A DNA stretch of 64,000 nt from Elmis aenea. Lineage: Eukaryota; Arthropoda; Insecta; Coleoptera; Elmidae. Shown here piece after piece: positions 22,681 to 32,829 of this stretch (positions are counted from its first letter, which is position 1; every line of letters begins with the position of its first letter). The notes under the pieces are model-generated. The model worked only from the letters and a program-made list of their open reading frames with translations, was not told where the DNA came from and did no database searches. The stretch lies in the NCBI GenBank assembly GCA_947652605.1, contig OX393583.1:14425222-14489221 (forward strand), read 5' to 3'. The position numbers were made by a program, and so were the translations under genes.

Positions 22681-22877
22681 CAGAACCGGTCCTAGGGTTT
22701 GCGGGGCCGTGTGCGAAAACAAATGCGAGGACGGATATTTTGATAAAGGGCCGAGTTAAAGTAAAATGTTACTAAAAAACTGAAAAAACAGGCTGGTGAT
22801 CTAAAAAAAAGCACCCTAGACGGCTAGCGCGGGGCCGGTGCGGTGCACACCCTGCCTTCCCCCTAGGGCCGGCCCTG
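22681..22877. mobile_element. Short hAT MITE
   Basis: Ends CAGAACCGGTCCTAGGG and the inverse CCCTAGGGCCGGCCCTG are flanked by an exact 8-bp duplication TAAGCAAG (22673-22680, 22878-22885). Confidence 0.94.
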
Positions 22878-22894
22878 TAAGCAAGGTACATAAA

Positions 22895-23295
22895 TTGCAT
22901 GAATTCTAGATTGTACGCCTTTATATTTTCCCTTCATATTACTACCGTTATCGTATGCTTGCCCTTTACAATTCATAATATCTAAATAAAGCTCACCTAT
23001 TCTTTTTAAAAGCGTATTTGCTAGTCCTTCACAAGCTACATCAGTTACCTCAATAAACCCTGTATAAATGATTCAATTACAATTAATTTTTTGTCTACAG
23101 AGATTACATATCTAATAATTATTGAAGTTTATTATTTGTGAGAATTATTAGGAGTACAATCCATTTGGATACTGTAATATGTGGATGCTTTTATATCGTC
23201 TTTGATTTTAATTAGGACTTCATTACCCAACGCCGTAATAATTTCTTCTTGAGATCTATGCGCCAAATGATGCCAAATTCACAAGAATCAATTTC
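22895..23295 (-). pseudogene. hAT-type transposase relic (DUF4371 family)
   Basis: Read on the minus strand, degenerate frames give HHLAHRSQEEIITALGNEV, STYYSIQMDCTPNNSH, GFIEVTDVACEGLANTLLKR and CKGQAYDNGSNMKGKYKGVQ in the order found in DUF4371-containing hAT transposases. The YDNGSNM block carries the second catalytic aspartate. Stop codons and a frame change separate the blocks, and both termini of the protein are missing. It lies directly beside a hAT MITE whose ends it does not share. Confidence 0.8.
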
Positions 23296-23314
23296 TAAAG
23301 TGGTGTGGTAGGTA

Positions 23315-23470
23315 GATGGCAGATGGGGTATACAGTAATAATTACGTAGGGTACCTTTATAACCTGGGTAGGGACACGCGTAGGACAACTTTCTATTGGC
23401 TGAGGTGTATATACGGTCGAGTTTCGCTTGCGACTAGGCTGCGAGCGACCTCCAGTTTTCAAATAATTTG
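23315..23470. repeat. Dispersed repeat (shared with 4.2 and 25.8 kb)
   Basis: GGGTACCTTTATAACCTGGG and ACACGCGTAGGACAACTTTC recur at 25800-25885, and in inverted, more diverged form at 4147-4262. No termini identified. Confidence 0.6.
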
Positions 23471-23758
23471 TATGGAGCGCATAGGAATATTCATATTTTA
23501 TTTTTTTATTGCGTGTTCAGAGTGTTAAGTGTGATCCAAAACTTTAAAATATACATTAGTGATAGTTGTGTAAGTTATCACCATACGTAAATTTTATAAG
23601 GTAAGTTAAATACAATTATTTTTTTAATTTTCAAGAAAATGTGCATTGTATTATTGGTCTACATCGAACTTAATAGCAATGATTGGGATTAATAATGTAA
23701 TTTTATAATAAAATATGAAATTAAATAGATGAACATATACTTTTCAGTTGCTCGTTGG

Positions 23759-24969
23759 TAGTGGGTCCTTCCCGGGATTTCTCGGGCGGGAATACCCGGG
23801 AAATTGGCGTTTTTTTTTATAATCCTGACTCCCGGGATTCGCGTGTTAAATCCCGGGACGAGACTGATGAGCACGATAGCAATTATGAGGAACGAAATAT
23901 TAATAATGAGAATGCTAAAAATATACATTCGCATCGAATGGTAATGGTAAATTCAAACACACGGTATCTCCCGCCGCCCGATCTCGCTAAAAAGCAGACA
24001 ATCAGAAAGGCGTTCCAAAGACCTTATTTCGCTTGTTATGTTTCTACAAATCCAGAAAATTTAAAACAGACGACCCAATCTTATAAATATAGCCAGTTGC
24101 TAAATATGCAAATGATTTGGCAAACCAGTATTTTTTTGGTGATACAGAATGGGAATCGGAACCTAGTGATAGTACTTTAGTAGAAGCGAATGATGGAACT
24201 TCCCCAGTGAATCTTCATTAGACTATAAGACTCTTTGGCAAATGCAATAATTGCATCCAATAAACCCATGAAAGAAGTAAAACCCGACACAATATTATCA
24301 ATTTAAAAGGAGCTGAAACTATATGAAGGAACAGAAATCAAGACACGTACTAAAAAACGTATATACGATTCGTTATTTAATATAAAGCCGACATCGACGG
24401 AATCAGAACGCGTTTTTTCAATTTCTGGCACAATCGTCACAAAAAAAACGCGTTGGTCCATTTGATCATTCTGTTAATGTTGTGTTTTTTAAAAACTTAT
24501 TTTAAAAATCAACATGACGTATAACATTTTCTTCCTGTTTTTTTTCTTGATTAAAAAAATTAATGTATTTTTGTTTAATGTTTCATTTTAAGAAAGGATG
24601 TTTTTTTTTAAATTTTAAATAATAAAGATGATTTTGTTTTCTAATTTTTATTTTTTTTATAATAGGAGTATTTATGTATCAAGGCCAAAAAGTACGTTTT
24701 GGCCGAGGTGCATATTAAATTTTTTGTGCTATCGAATTAAAAACAATTTAAATTTTTAGTAATTTTCAAATTATATAGGGCCGGTAATGTAGTACTTTAT
24801 GGTTGCTAACGCGTCCGTCAAACAGCTGTGTCTAGTACGATCGCACAAAAAAATAATTAAATTGCTCTATATTATAATTTTTTTTATATCAAATAAAATT
24901 CCCGGGATTTTACGAAATTTCAATCCCGACTCCCGGGATTGAAAAAATCGTCAGGAACAGCACCCACTA
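23759..24969 (+). mobile_element. hAT element, decayed, with transposase C-terminus
   Basis: Ends TAGTGGGTCC... and ...GCACCCACTA are flanked by a near-exact 8-bp duplication (CTCGTTGG at 23751-23758, CTCATTGG at 24970-24977). CCCGGGAT motifs cluster near both ends. Transposase remnants lie at 23830-24510. Confidence 0.88.
23834..24507 (+). pseudogene. hAT transposase relic
   Basis: The first part (to 24180) is an open frame with no strong family match. The second part (24308-24507) is clearly the hAT C-terminal dimerisation region: KPTSTESERVFSISGTIVTK, then after a frameshift RVGPFDHSVNVVFFKNLF and a stop. The SERVFS block holds the catalytic glutamate. The central catalytic region is deleted, so the product cannot be active. 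Confidence 0.8.
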
Positions 24970-25173
24970 CTCATTGGACATTAAAAAATACGTTTATTAT
25001 CACGTCTTGTGGTTTATTCCTTACATGCCTACACCCCATGATACACGGCGTGTATCATGGGTTGCATGCCCACCATGGAAATACGCGCTCCGTAAATGTT
25101 ATTTAAACATTAATAGCTAATAACAATTGTTAATCCTTCATTTTACTCATTTTTTAATTGCTATACTTATTAT

Positions 25174-25663
25174 CAGGGCATGAAACCGGTTTTTTAAACC
25201 GGTTTAAAAAACCGGTTAACCGTTATTTTTTGTCACAAAAAGTGATTTTTAACCGAAACCGAAACCGTTATTTTTAAAGGCAAAAAAAACGGTAACCTTT
25301 AACCAAAATAATAAAAAACCGGTTTTTTAAACATCTTTTTTTATAAAAATTACGATGAAAAATACAAAATTTGTAGTAAATGCGATTAGTTTAACAAAAG
25401 TCATTACTGAACTCTTGATTGTACATTTATTATAAAATTGTAAATAAATAATATCTTTTCATACTTTGCATTACTGATCTAAATAAATTTAAAAACCGGT
25501 TAATTTAACCGGTTTTTTAAACCGGTTTATAATTTAAATTGGTATTTTACACTAAACCGGTTTTTTACGAATAAAACCGGTTTTTCAACAAAAACCGTTA
25601 TAAAAATAAAGTTCGCGATTTCGGTTAACCGTTAACCAAAATTTTTTTCGGTTTCGAGCCCTG
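25174..25663. mobile_element. hAT MITE rich in AACCGGTT
   Basis: Ends CAGGGCATGAAACCGG and the inverse CGGTTTCGAGCCCTG are flanked by an exact 8-bp duplication CTTATTAT (25166-25173, 25664-25671). AACCGGTT motifs cluster near both ends. No coding sequence. Confidence 0.95.
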
Positions 25664-26414
25664 CTTATTATTGCATCTATTTCTGCACGCCAATTGAGTT
25701 TATACCTACAAATTTCGTTTAAAAATTAAATTATTAAAAGAAATCCTATATAATCCCATTGTCGCTATTAGAAATTTGGAGGCTTTGTGAAGCGTGGCCG
25801 TACCCTGGTATATGGAGGTACCCTATAATTACGTATTGTACCTTTATAACCTGGGTAGGGACACGCGTAGGACAACTTTCTAAATATTGCCAAGAAACAT
25901 GAACAAGAATACAAACGGACTTTAAAACAACAAACAAACATGTTACTTCCACCGTTCCACCACTGGATTACCAAAAGTACAAGACTTTTTCACGCACTGA
26001 AAAATGAAAACATTCATTTGTTTTAACATTGTTTGAATTCTTAGATAAATTACAAACTTGCATTTTTTTAAGCGGAAACCATAGTTGGCTATGACCTCAT
26101 GAAATAGTTATTTATGTACCAAGGCAGTAAAGTTCGACTTTTTATCACGAGTGTGGATATTATTTGCCGAGACGAAGTGATAAAAAGGAACTTTCCTGTC
26201 GAGGTGCATATTAAAGTTTTTCTTCAAGCGTCAAAGAAATAGCGAAAATCAAGCAAATACATAAAGTTTTACCTACTTCATCTGTCAGATTCTCATTCTC
26301 CTGTCAAACATGTATTGAACAAAATCACGCCCATTTTTACTAAATTCAACCAATGAGCGTAGCGCATTTTACGGTTGCTTAGCGACCATTATAGTACTAG
26401 TGATATAATGAGAT

Positions 26415-28844
26415 TAGTGATGTACCGAGTCCAAAAATTGCCGGCTACCGGGTACCGAGTAATGGGGCAATTCAAACCGGGTACTGGGTAATCGGTAGAT
26501 TTTGTGCAGGTGTTCATCATACGTCGGAGATCATCGAAAAGTACAATCGGGGAGTTCCCCGAGTTGTGTTCTTGCTGCTAGTTGCTGTTGTTTCGTTCAT
26601 GTACAACTATCAAGTCAGGTTAAATTATTTAATAAAAAATGAGTGCGGTTTGGAACTATTTTAAGATATCTGCTGAAAATAATTCAAAAGCAGAATGCAG
26701 TTTATGTGGCGCAATGTTATCTCGAGGTGGAAAAAATTTAAAGACATTTGGAACATCGACTTTGCTAAAACATTTACGATTAAAACATTCTGAGCATAGT
26801 GAAAGTAACGTATCTACAGATAGTGACAATGTTATTGTTAAGAAACAAAAAATAGACGATCATACTCCGGGACCTTCGCGTCCAATTAAACAGCAAACAT
26901 TGGCGCAATGTTTAGACAAAATTAACTTATGGGACATTAACAATATAAAAGCAAAAAAATGCATTACAAAAGTGGCGAAATGATAGCTGTGGATAACCAG
27001 CCATTTTCAATAGTGGAGAATGTTGGATTTATTATTAGTCTTTTGAAATCCTTAGAGCAACGATATAAAATACCTTCACGAAAATATTTGTCAGAAAATG
27101 TTATTCCTACTATATACGATAAATGTTGTTTAAAAATTCGTGATTTAATTAATATTGAAAAGTCACAACTGAATTTGATTTCCTTGACATCTGATATATG
27201 GACCTGTTCTGAAACCAACGAAAGCTTTATAAGCCTCAGTGGACATTGGCTTAATGAAAAATTAGAAAAAAAGTGCGTGGTTTTAAATGCTCGTCATTTT
27301 CCTGGAAGCCATACGGGTACTGCCATTAGTGATTCATTAGGCGAAATGCTACAGTCCTGGGAATTAGATGCTGAAAACAACATACACGTATTGCTTCAGG
27401 ACAATGCGCGTAATATGATCAGTGGATCAAACATTGCCCATTTAAGAAATGAGTCCTGTTTCATCCATAGTATTCAGTTGGTAATTCATGACAGCATATA
27501 TTCACAAAAATCTATTTCCGACATTATTACAAAGTGTCGCAATATAGTAACTCATTTCAATCACTCGCAAGTAGCTTGTACGAAGTTAAAAGAAATTCAA
27601 ACCAAATTTTTGCTTCCACAACACAAATTAGTACAAGACGTAGTCACGAGGTGGAATTCGACCTATCATATGTTAAAGAGAATATTAGAACAAAAACAAG
27701 CCATCACACTATATTCAACAGATCATAACATACCAAACTTGAGTGCAGCCAATTTTAAGTTAATTGAAAACATAGTTTTTTTATTGGAGCAATTTTACAA
27801 TGTCACGGTGGAAGCCAGTTCAGAGGAAGCTCTCTTATTTCCATGGTGATACCGAATGTAGCCGCTTTAGAACGGTTTCTCAGCAAAAAACTATCCGAAG
27901 AAGGAACGGTAACCGTCAAAAAAGATATGCTAAAATCTTTAAAAGCCCGATTTGAAAATGTGAAAAAAAATAAGTTGTATGTTATAGCCACAGTATTAGA
28001 CCCCCGTTACAAACTTAAATTTTTAGAGTCGAATACCCAAGTTATTGCTAAAAATTGGATTATAGAAGATATGAAAAACATTTCACCAGTAAGTATTGAT
28101 ATTGATGAAAATAATGATAATAAACAACTCGCAGAACAAGAAAAAAGTAATGATAAAAATGAAGATGTGTGGAGTTGTATAGATGAAATTTTATGTGAAA
28201 ATAATTCCAACGAAGAAGAGTCCTATAATGTGGAAAATTCAACAGATAAGGATCAGATTGAACTTTTAAATTTTCTTAAATATCCTAACGTTCCTCGCAC
28301 AGAAAATCCGTTGGTTTGGTGGTCAAAAAATGCAGGTGTATATCCAAAATTATCAAAATTGGCTAGAAAATACTTATCACCACCCCCCAGTAGCATACCC
28401 AGTGAAAGAATGTTCAGCGAGGCAGGTATTATTTATGAAGAAAGAAGAAATAAACTTCTCCCGCGAAACGCAGAAAAATTATTATTTCTGCATCATAATC
28501 TGCAATTATTAAAATTTAATTATTAAATATAATTTTTGGATGTTTTTTAATAAAGAGTTATTTTTAATTTTTTGCTATATATTATGTATTTTAGTTAAAT
28601 GTTTATAATACACAGAATTTTATTTTTTATATTTTGTTATGCCTTAAAATTAAGTGTATTTGTTGTATTTTTTTGAGTTGTAATAATAAAACAATATTTT
28701 TTTTATTTTTTTACGCATCAAAAACTTCATTACCCGGCACTGGATCCCAAAAATTTTTGCCGGTTCCGGGTAATTTCCGGGTACCGAAAATTTCGCCGGG
28801 TATGCCGGGTACCGGGTAATTTCCGGGTACTCGGTACATCTCTA
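26415..28844 (+). mobile_element. Nearly complete hAT element with BED-finger transposase
   Basis: Ends TAGTGATGTACCGAGTCC / CGGTACATCTCTA are flanked by an exact 8-bp duplication AATGAGAT (26407-26414, 28845-28852). CGGGTACC motifs lie near both termini. The transposase runs through three frames (26639-28526). The duplication is perfect and the decay slight, so the insertion looks young. Confidence 0.95.
26639..28526 (+). pseudogene. hAT transposase, two frameshifts
   Basis: The gene spans three consecutive frames: 26639-26983, 26959-27849 and 27843-28526, about 620 residues once joined. The first has a BED zinc finger (CSLCGAML ... LLKHLRLKH). The second carries the first catalytic aspartate in SDIWT, the second in LLQDNARNM and the TRWNSTYHML block. 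The third ends with the hAT dimerisation region, including PPSSIPSERMFSEAG with the catalytic glutamate. The first shift lies in an A7 run at about 26956, the second just before the ATG at 27843; each is explained by one missing base. All catalytic residues are present. As written, the gene cannot make a single protein. Confidence 0.92.
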
Positions 28845-28984
28845 AATGAGATATTATTGTACTAGTAAAATAATGACGTATTTTTACATGAGGCGTTCAG
28901 TAGAATAATATAGACATTATAAGACGCTTGAAGAAAAAAGTTTTTTTTCCGGTCTTTTCAATGTTATAAGGTTTAATATATTTA

Positions 28985-29338
28985 TTTTGATATTAAGGCT
29001 CAAAACAAATAAAATTCTCTATGAAGCTATAGAGTGCCATGAAACAAAAGACAATTTATTATTGTCATTGAACTCAAACTTAAACCAAAATGTGAAATCT
29101 ACAACTTTTTCCACAAAAATATTTTTGTACCATCAATTACAACCAAGTTATTACCGACCTAAAAAAATGCCCATTTAAATTTTTGTTTATTATCTAGCCT
29201 ATCATGACACTTTTTTAAAACATTAAAGCATCACTGAATAGGTCTCAGAAAGGGCAAAAATTTGTCTAATTTAATCTTTTTTGTAGCTCTTACCGTTAAC
29301 GTGATCTCAATAGTGGCCCTTCCATGTGGACCACCCTG
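28985..29338. mobile_element. Half foldback (right arm)
   Basis: It ends GTGGACCACCCTG before TA at 29339-29340. Its body is shared with the fragment at 10687-10975. The left arm is missing. Confidence 0.6.
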
Positions 29339-29346
29339 TATATGAT

Positions 29347-30599
29347 TAGGGTTACCAACCGTACTCTTTAAAGAGTACATGTACTCTTTTTGGAGTTGTA
29401 AAACAGCGTACTCTTACTTTTCACTCATCAAAGCCGAATGTACTCTTTTTGGAACTTTGAATTAATTTTTTTTTTTAAATCAGATTATCTAACACTTTCT
29501 TCAACCAACATAATACATTTGACATAAAGCACAATTTCCACACAATAAATTGCAAGCAGCGGTAAGCGTTACAAAAATAATTGCTCGTAGCCACTACCCA
29601 GTGTTATCTTTCACAATTGCTCGTTTTATTTGAATTGTACGAAATTACCGCCACTGTAGCAACACCAACACCCCACCACTTGACCAAAACTATTCCAATG
29701 CTGGTAGGCTTACGCTTAAGTTCTTCCGTTGTGATTTGTTTAATTATTTTGTGAGATTGTGAGAATAAATTAATAAATTACAATACGGTAAATAAATAAA
29801 ATTTAATGGAACCCATTCTATACCGTTCTTTGAGTTTTACAGAGCAAATAATAAAAATCATTAAATTTTTATGCGAAATATTAAAAATATTATTTAAATG
29901 AAAGCCGATTATAGTTACAACACCGGTTTGCAGAAGTTGTATCCTACCCGTGTTATATGATAACCGCGGTATAACCAAATTGTTGAAAATTCTCATATTT
30001 TTATTTAAAAAAACTTACATTTTATTTATCATTTCTTTAATGATTGGTGAATATAAAATTAAAATAAACTGTTCACCATCATAAAATACATTAATATTAC
30101 TGTGTAAAATAAATTACAACTTGTCTTTCACGCAGATCGCGTCAAAACAAGACACAAAAAAAATTTTTTTTTCATTGTTTTCCGTGTATACAAAGCTACA
30201 TCGTCAATTTACCCAACTCTGATTACTTATTGACCCTACTGTAGAATTTTGCCATTTTGCTAATTTGTTTGTTATTGTTGAGATTTTGGTCAGAAAAAAG
30301 TACTTGCAACTTTGATAAAAATATACTTCATTGCGGAACAACATTTATTGCCATTTACGGTTACAATATCATTAAATAATTTACCATTTTGCATCATATT
30401 TAATAGAAATTATATACAGCGTCATTCAAAAAGTATGCAACAAATGGAAAAGTTTTTTATTATGGATTTCTCAGAAAATTTCATTTTTGATAAAAGTTGT
30501 ATTGTATTTCGTATACATATAATTTTAAATACCCCCCCCTGCCCCAATTCCCTAATCTGTACTGTACTGTTTTCTTACAACCCAAGGTTGGTAACCCTA
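29347..30599. mobile_element. hAT MITE, 1.25 kb
   Basis: Ends TAGGGTTACCAACC and the inverse GGTTGGTAACCCTA are flanked by an exact 8-bp duplication TATATGAT (29339-29346, 30600-30607). GTACTCTTT motifs lie near the left end. No transposase was recognised. Confidence 0.93.
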
Positions 30600-31012
30600 T
30601 ATATGATGTAATAGGTAAATTAATAAAATTTACAAGATAATAATGCATTTATTTACAATACATAATTTTACGGCATACATAATACTTAAATAAATAATAA
30701 AAAATAAAACATATAATACATTATATCCATTTGTTTTTGTAAAAAATATTTGAGCAATATAATAAAACTATGTCAGGTTGGTTCATTGGCATCAATGACC
30801 TTTTGGTTATTTGTGATACTTTGTACGATAAGGTTGAGACAATCTAAACTAGATGTCGTGGTAGCTACGTCGTAACCTGAAACAAAAGAAAATCGTTAGT
30901 ATCAAAATATTTGCTAAAATAATAAATTAGTAATAAGCGTAAGAATCTTCCGGGATCCCGGGACCGATTCTACCCTATTTTTTATTTCCCGGGAAACACT
31001 TATTGTCCCGGG

Positions 31013-31267
31013 AAATCCCGAGATTTTATTCTTGAGGCTTTCGCGGCCGTTATCCATAATACAATCTTGGTTTCCGGGTTTGGAACCGCGTCTTCTATAT
31101 TTAGAAGTAGTTGACGTTTCGACCATTGTGTCTTGGTCTTTTTCAAAACGTTCAAGACGTCGTTTTGAAAAAGACCAAGACACAATGGTCGAAACGTCAA
31201 CTACTTCTAAATATAGAAGACGCGGTTCCAAACCCGGAAACCAAGATTGTATTATAAATCCCGAGAT
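31013..31267. mobile_element. Penelope-like inverted dimer with 12-bp duplication
   Basis: The insert 31025-31255 is flanked by exact copies of AAATCCCGAGAT (31013-31024, 31256-31267). About 90 bp at 31060-31150 are repeated inverted at 31165-31250, forming a near-perfect palindrome. Each arm holds a hammerhead-like motif: TTGAAAA, then the hairpin GACC...GGTC, then GAAACGTC. Variable-length duplications and inverted pseudo-LTRs fit Penelope-like elements; the assignment is inference. Confidence 0.6.
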
Positions 31268-31407
31268 GTTTAAAAAATGTTATTTTCATTTATTTTAAGT
31301 GGTGATAGAGGACCTTTTTCTAAGAAAAAATTTCAAGTAAAACTTTTTCCTAAAATCAAATGCTAAGCAGATATCAATGCTTACTTGATTTTTTTACACT
31401 TCTACAT

Positions 31408-32023
31408 TTAACCCTTTCCTACGGATATTAATTGGGCAGTTAAATGTGCAAGTCAGTTTTTTTTTGCTGATCTTATATCATCTGTTGCAAGAGTTCCTTT
31501 CTGAAGTGGAGCTATGTGTATTTGCTCCTCTATTTGTTACATCAAATTTCGTGAAATTATTATGATGCAAATATTTATAACAAAACCAAAAACATGCTTC
31601 CATCAAATTTTGGAAAGTCTCCCTACACAATAGTACATTCTCTCTTGGTCTGTGTCATTCTATACTCTTATCCCTACTATTACAATATTTTTTAAATCCT
31701 CTTCCTTATCAGTATCATAACCAGAAATCAAAAATTCACTCTCACTTCCATTTTCATGTTTATTTCGTAATTATTCAAGGTCATCAATATCTCCACGACG
31801 CACCATGTTTGTAAGTGGTCAGGCAAAAACACTTTTTTAATTTAAAAGTGTAGTTTCTAAGCGCCGCAAGCAACTTTATTTACTAAAGAAAAGCTTCCTG
31901 TATTCAGAAATGTCAAATAATTGCAGAACACGTAAAATATAGCTTACAATAACACTTTGAAAAAAGGCGGGAAAACATTCGAAAGTGGTACGCTTTACTA
32001 CGCTATCAGTGGGAAAGGGTTAA
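31408..32023 (-). mobile_element. piggyBac relic
   Basis: TTAA at 31408-31411 and 32020-32023 flanks inverted ends CCCTTTCCTACGGATATTAA / CTATCAGTGGGAAAGGG. Minus-strand fragments such as GDIDDLE and ENGSESEFLISGYDTDKEED resemble the acidic N-terminus of piggyBac transposases, with stops. A second copy of the family is at 37600-38255. Confidence 0.8.
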
Positions 32024-32802
32024 AAGGCTCCCGCCGAAAATATCAATTTTATCGTAAAATAGGTACTTCAAAGTTTTTTAATAGAACATGAAATGTTCTA
32101 CAAAATTGGTTCTAATCGTTTTTTGCCTCCAGGCAATGGTTTAAAAGTTATAAAGCAGTTTGTACAAAAAAAAATTTGAAAACCTAATTGTTTCGTAGAC
32201 TTTGCAACCGCTCTATCTTTAAAATTAAAACGAAAGGTTGTACAAAAAAACGGACGGCCTATCCAGAGATAGCAAATTTTATGGGCTACAACTTTGGTCC
32301 AATAAAATTTTCGGAAAATCAAACCGATTTCCCGGGAAAGCTGAAAATAAGAAACAGAGTGTAAAAAAAATGTCGGGAAATAATTTTTGTATTTTAAAAT
32401 GCCATCGGCACTATTCATAATATTATGTACATCGTCATAATTTTTAAGGGTTTCTATGATGTAATAAATTATGTCAATATTTTGAAATAAATAAACCAAA
32501 AAAAAAAGGGAGCTGTTTAATACATAAAAACAAGTCCAAGTCATATAATTAATACATTTTGCTGCATGATTATTATAAATAATAAACTAATATTGGTGAG
32601 AGAAACATACATTTGGGAAATATAACCTTTCTATTGTAATTTCATTTTAATAAACACAATAACAAAAATTTTAACTTGAATATTTGTAATTTGATTTAAG
32701 GAAACAAAGGTCATCTATGCTTCTGTCACATAGAATTACTATTAATTTATTAACAGAATTCCTGTCACCATAAAATGCTTTCTCATTCAATATTGATGTG
32801 TA

Positions 32803-32829
32803 GGGGTGGGCGATATTCCGATACAGGTA
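32803..32829. mobile_element. End of a GGGGTGGGCGATA-type MITE, split by the pogo element
   Basis: TAGGGGTGGGCGATATTCCG precedes the pogo insertion, and TCGATATTTCGTGG continues after it at 35389. The other end of this MITE was not found. Confidence 0.45.

Noticed and set aside
27534..27728. 64-codon + frame and several minus frames in the hAT gene
   Set aside because: They are shadows of the transposase in other frames.
30914..31298. Protein-coding frames of about 60-105 codons on both strands
   Set aside because: They read the same palindrome from both sides and are artefacts of the inverted dimer.
32098..32544. 148-codon minus-strand frame
   Set aside because: No recognisable domain, low-complexity aromatic-rich composition, and it lies in the interior of the CCCGGGA-rich element.
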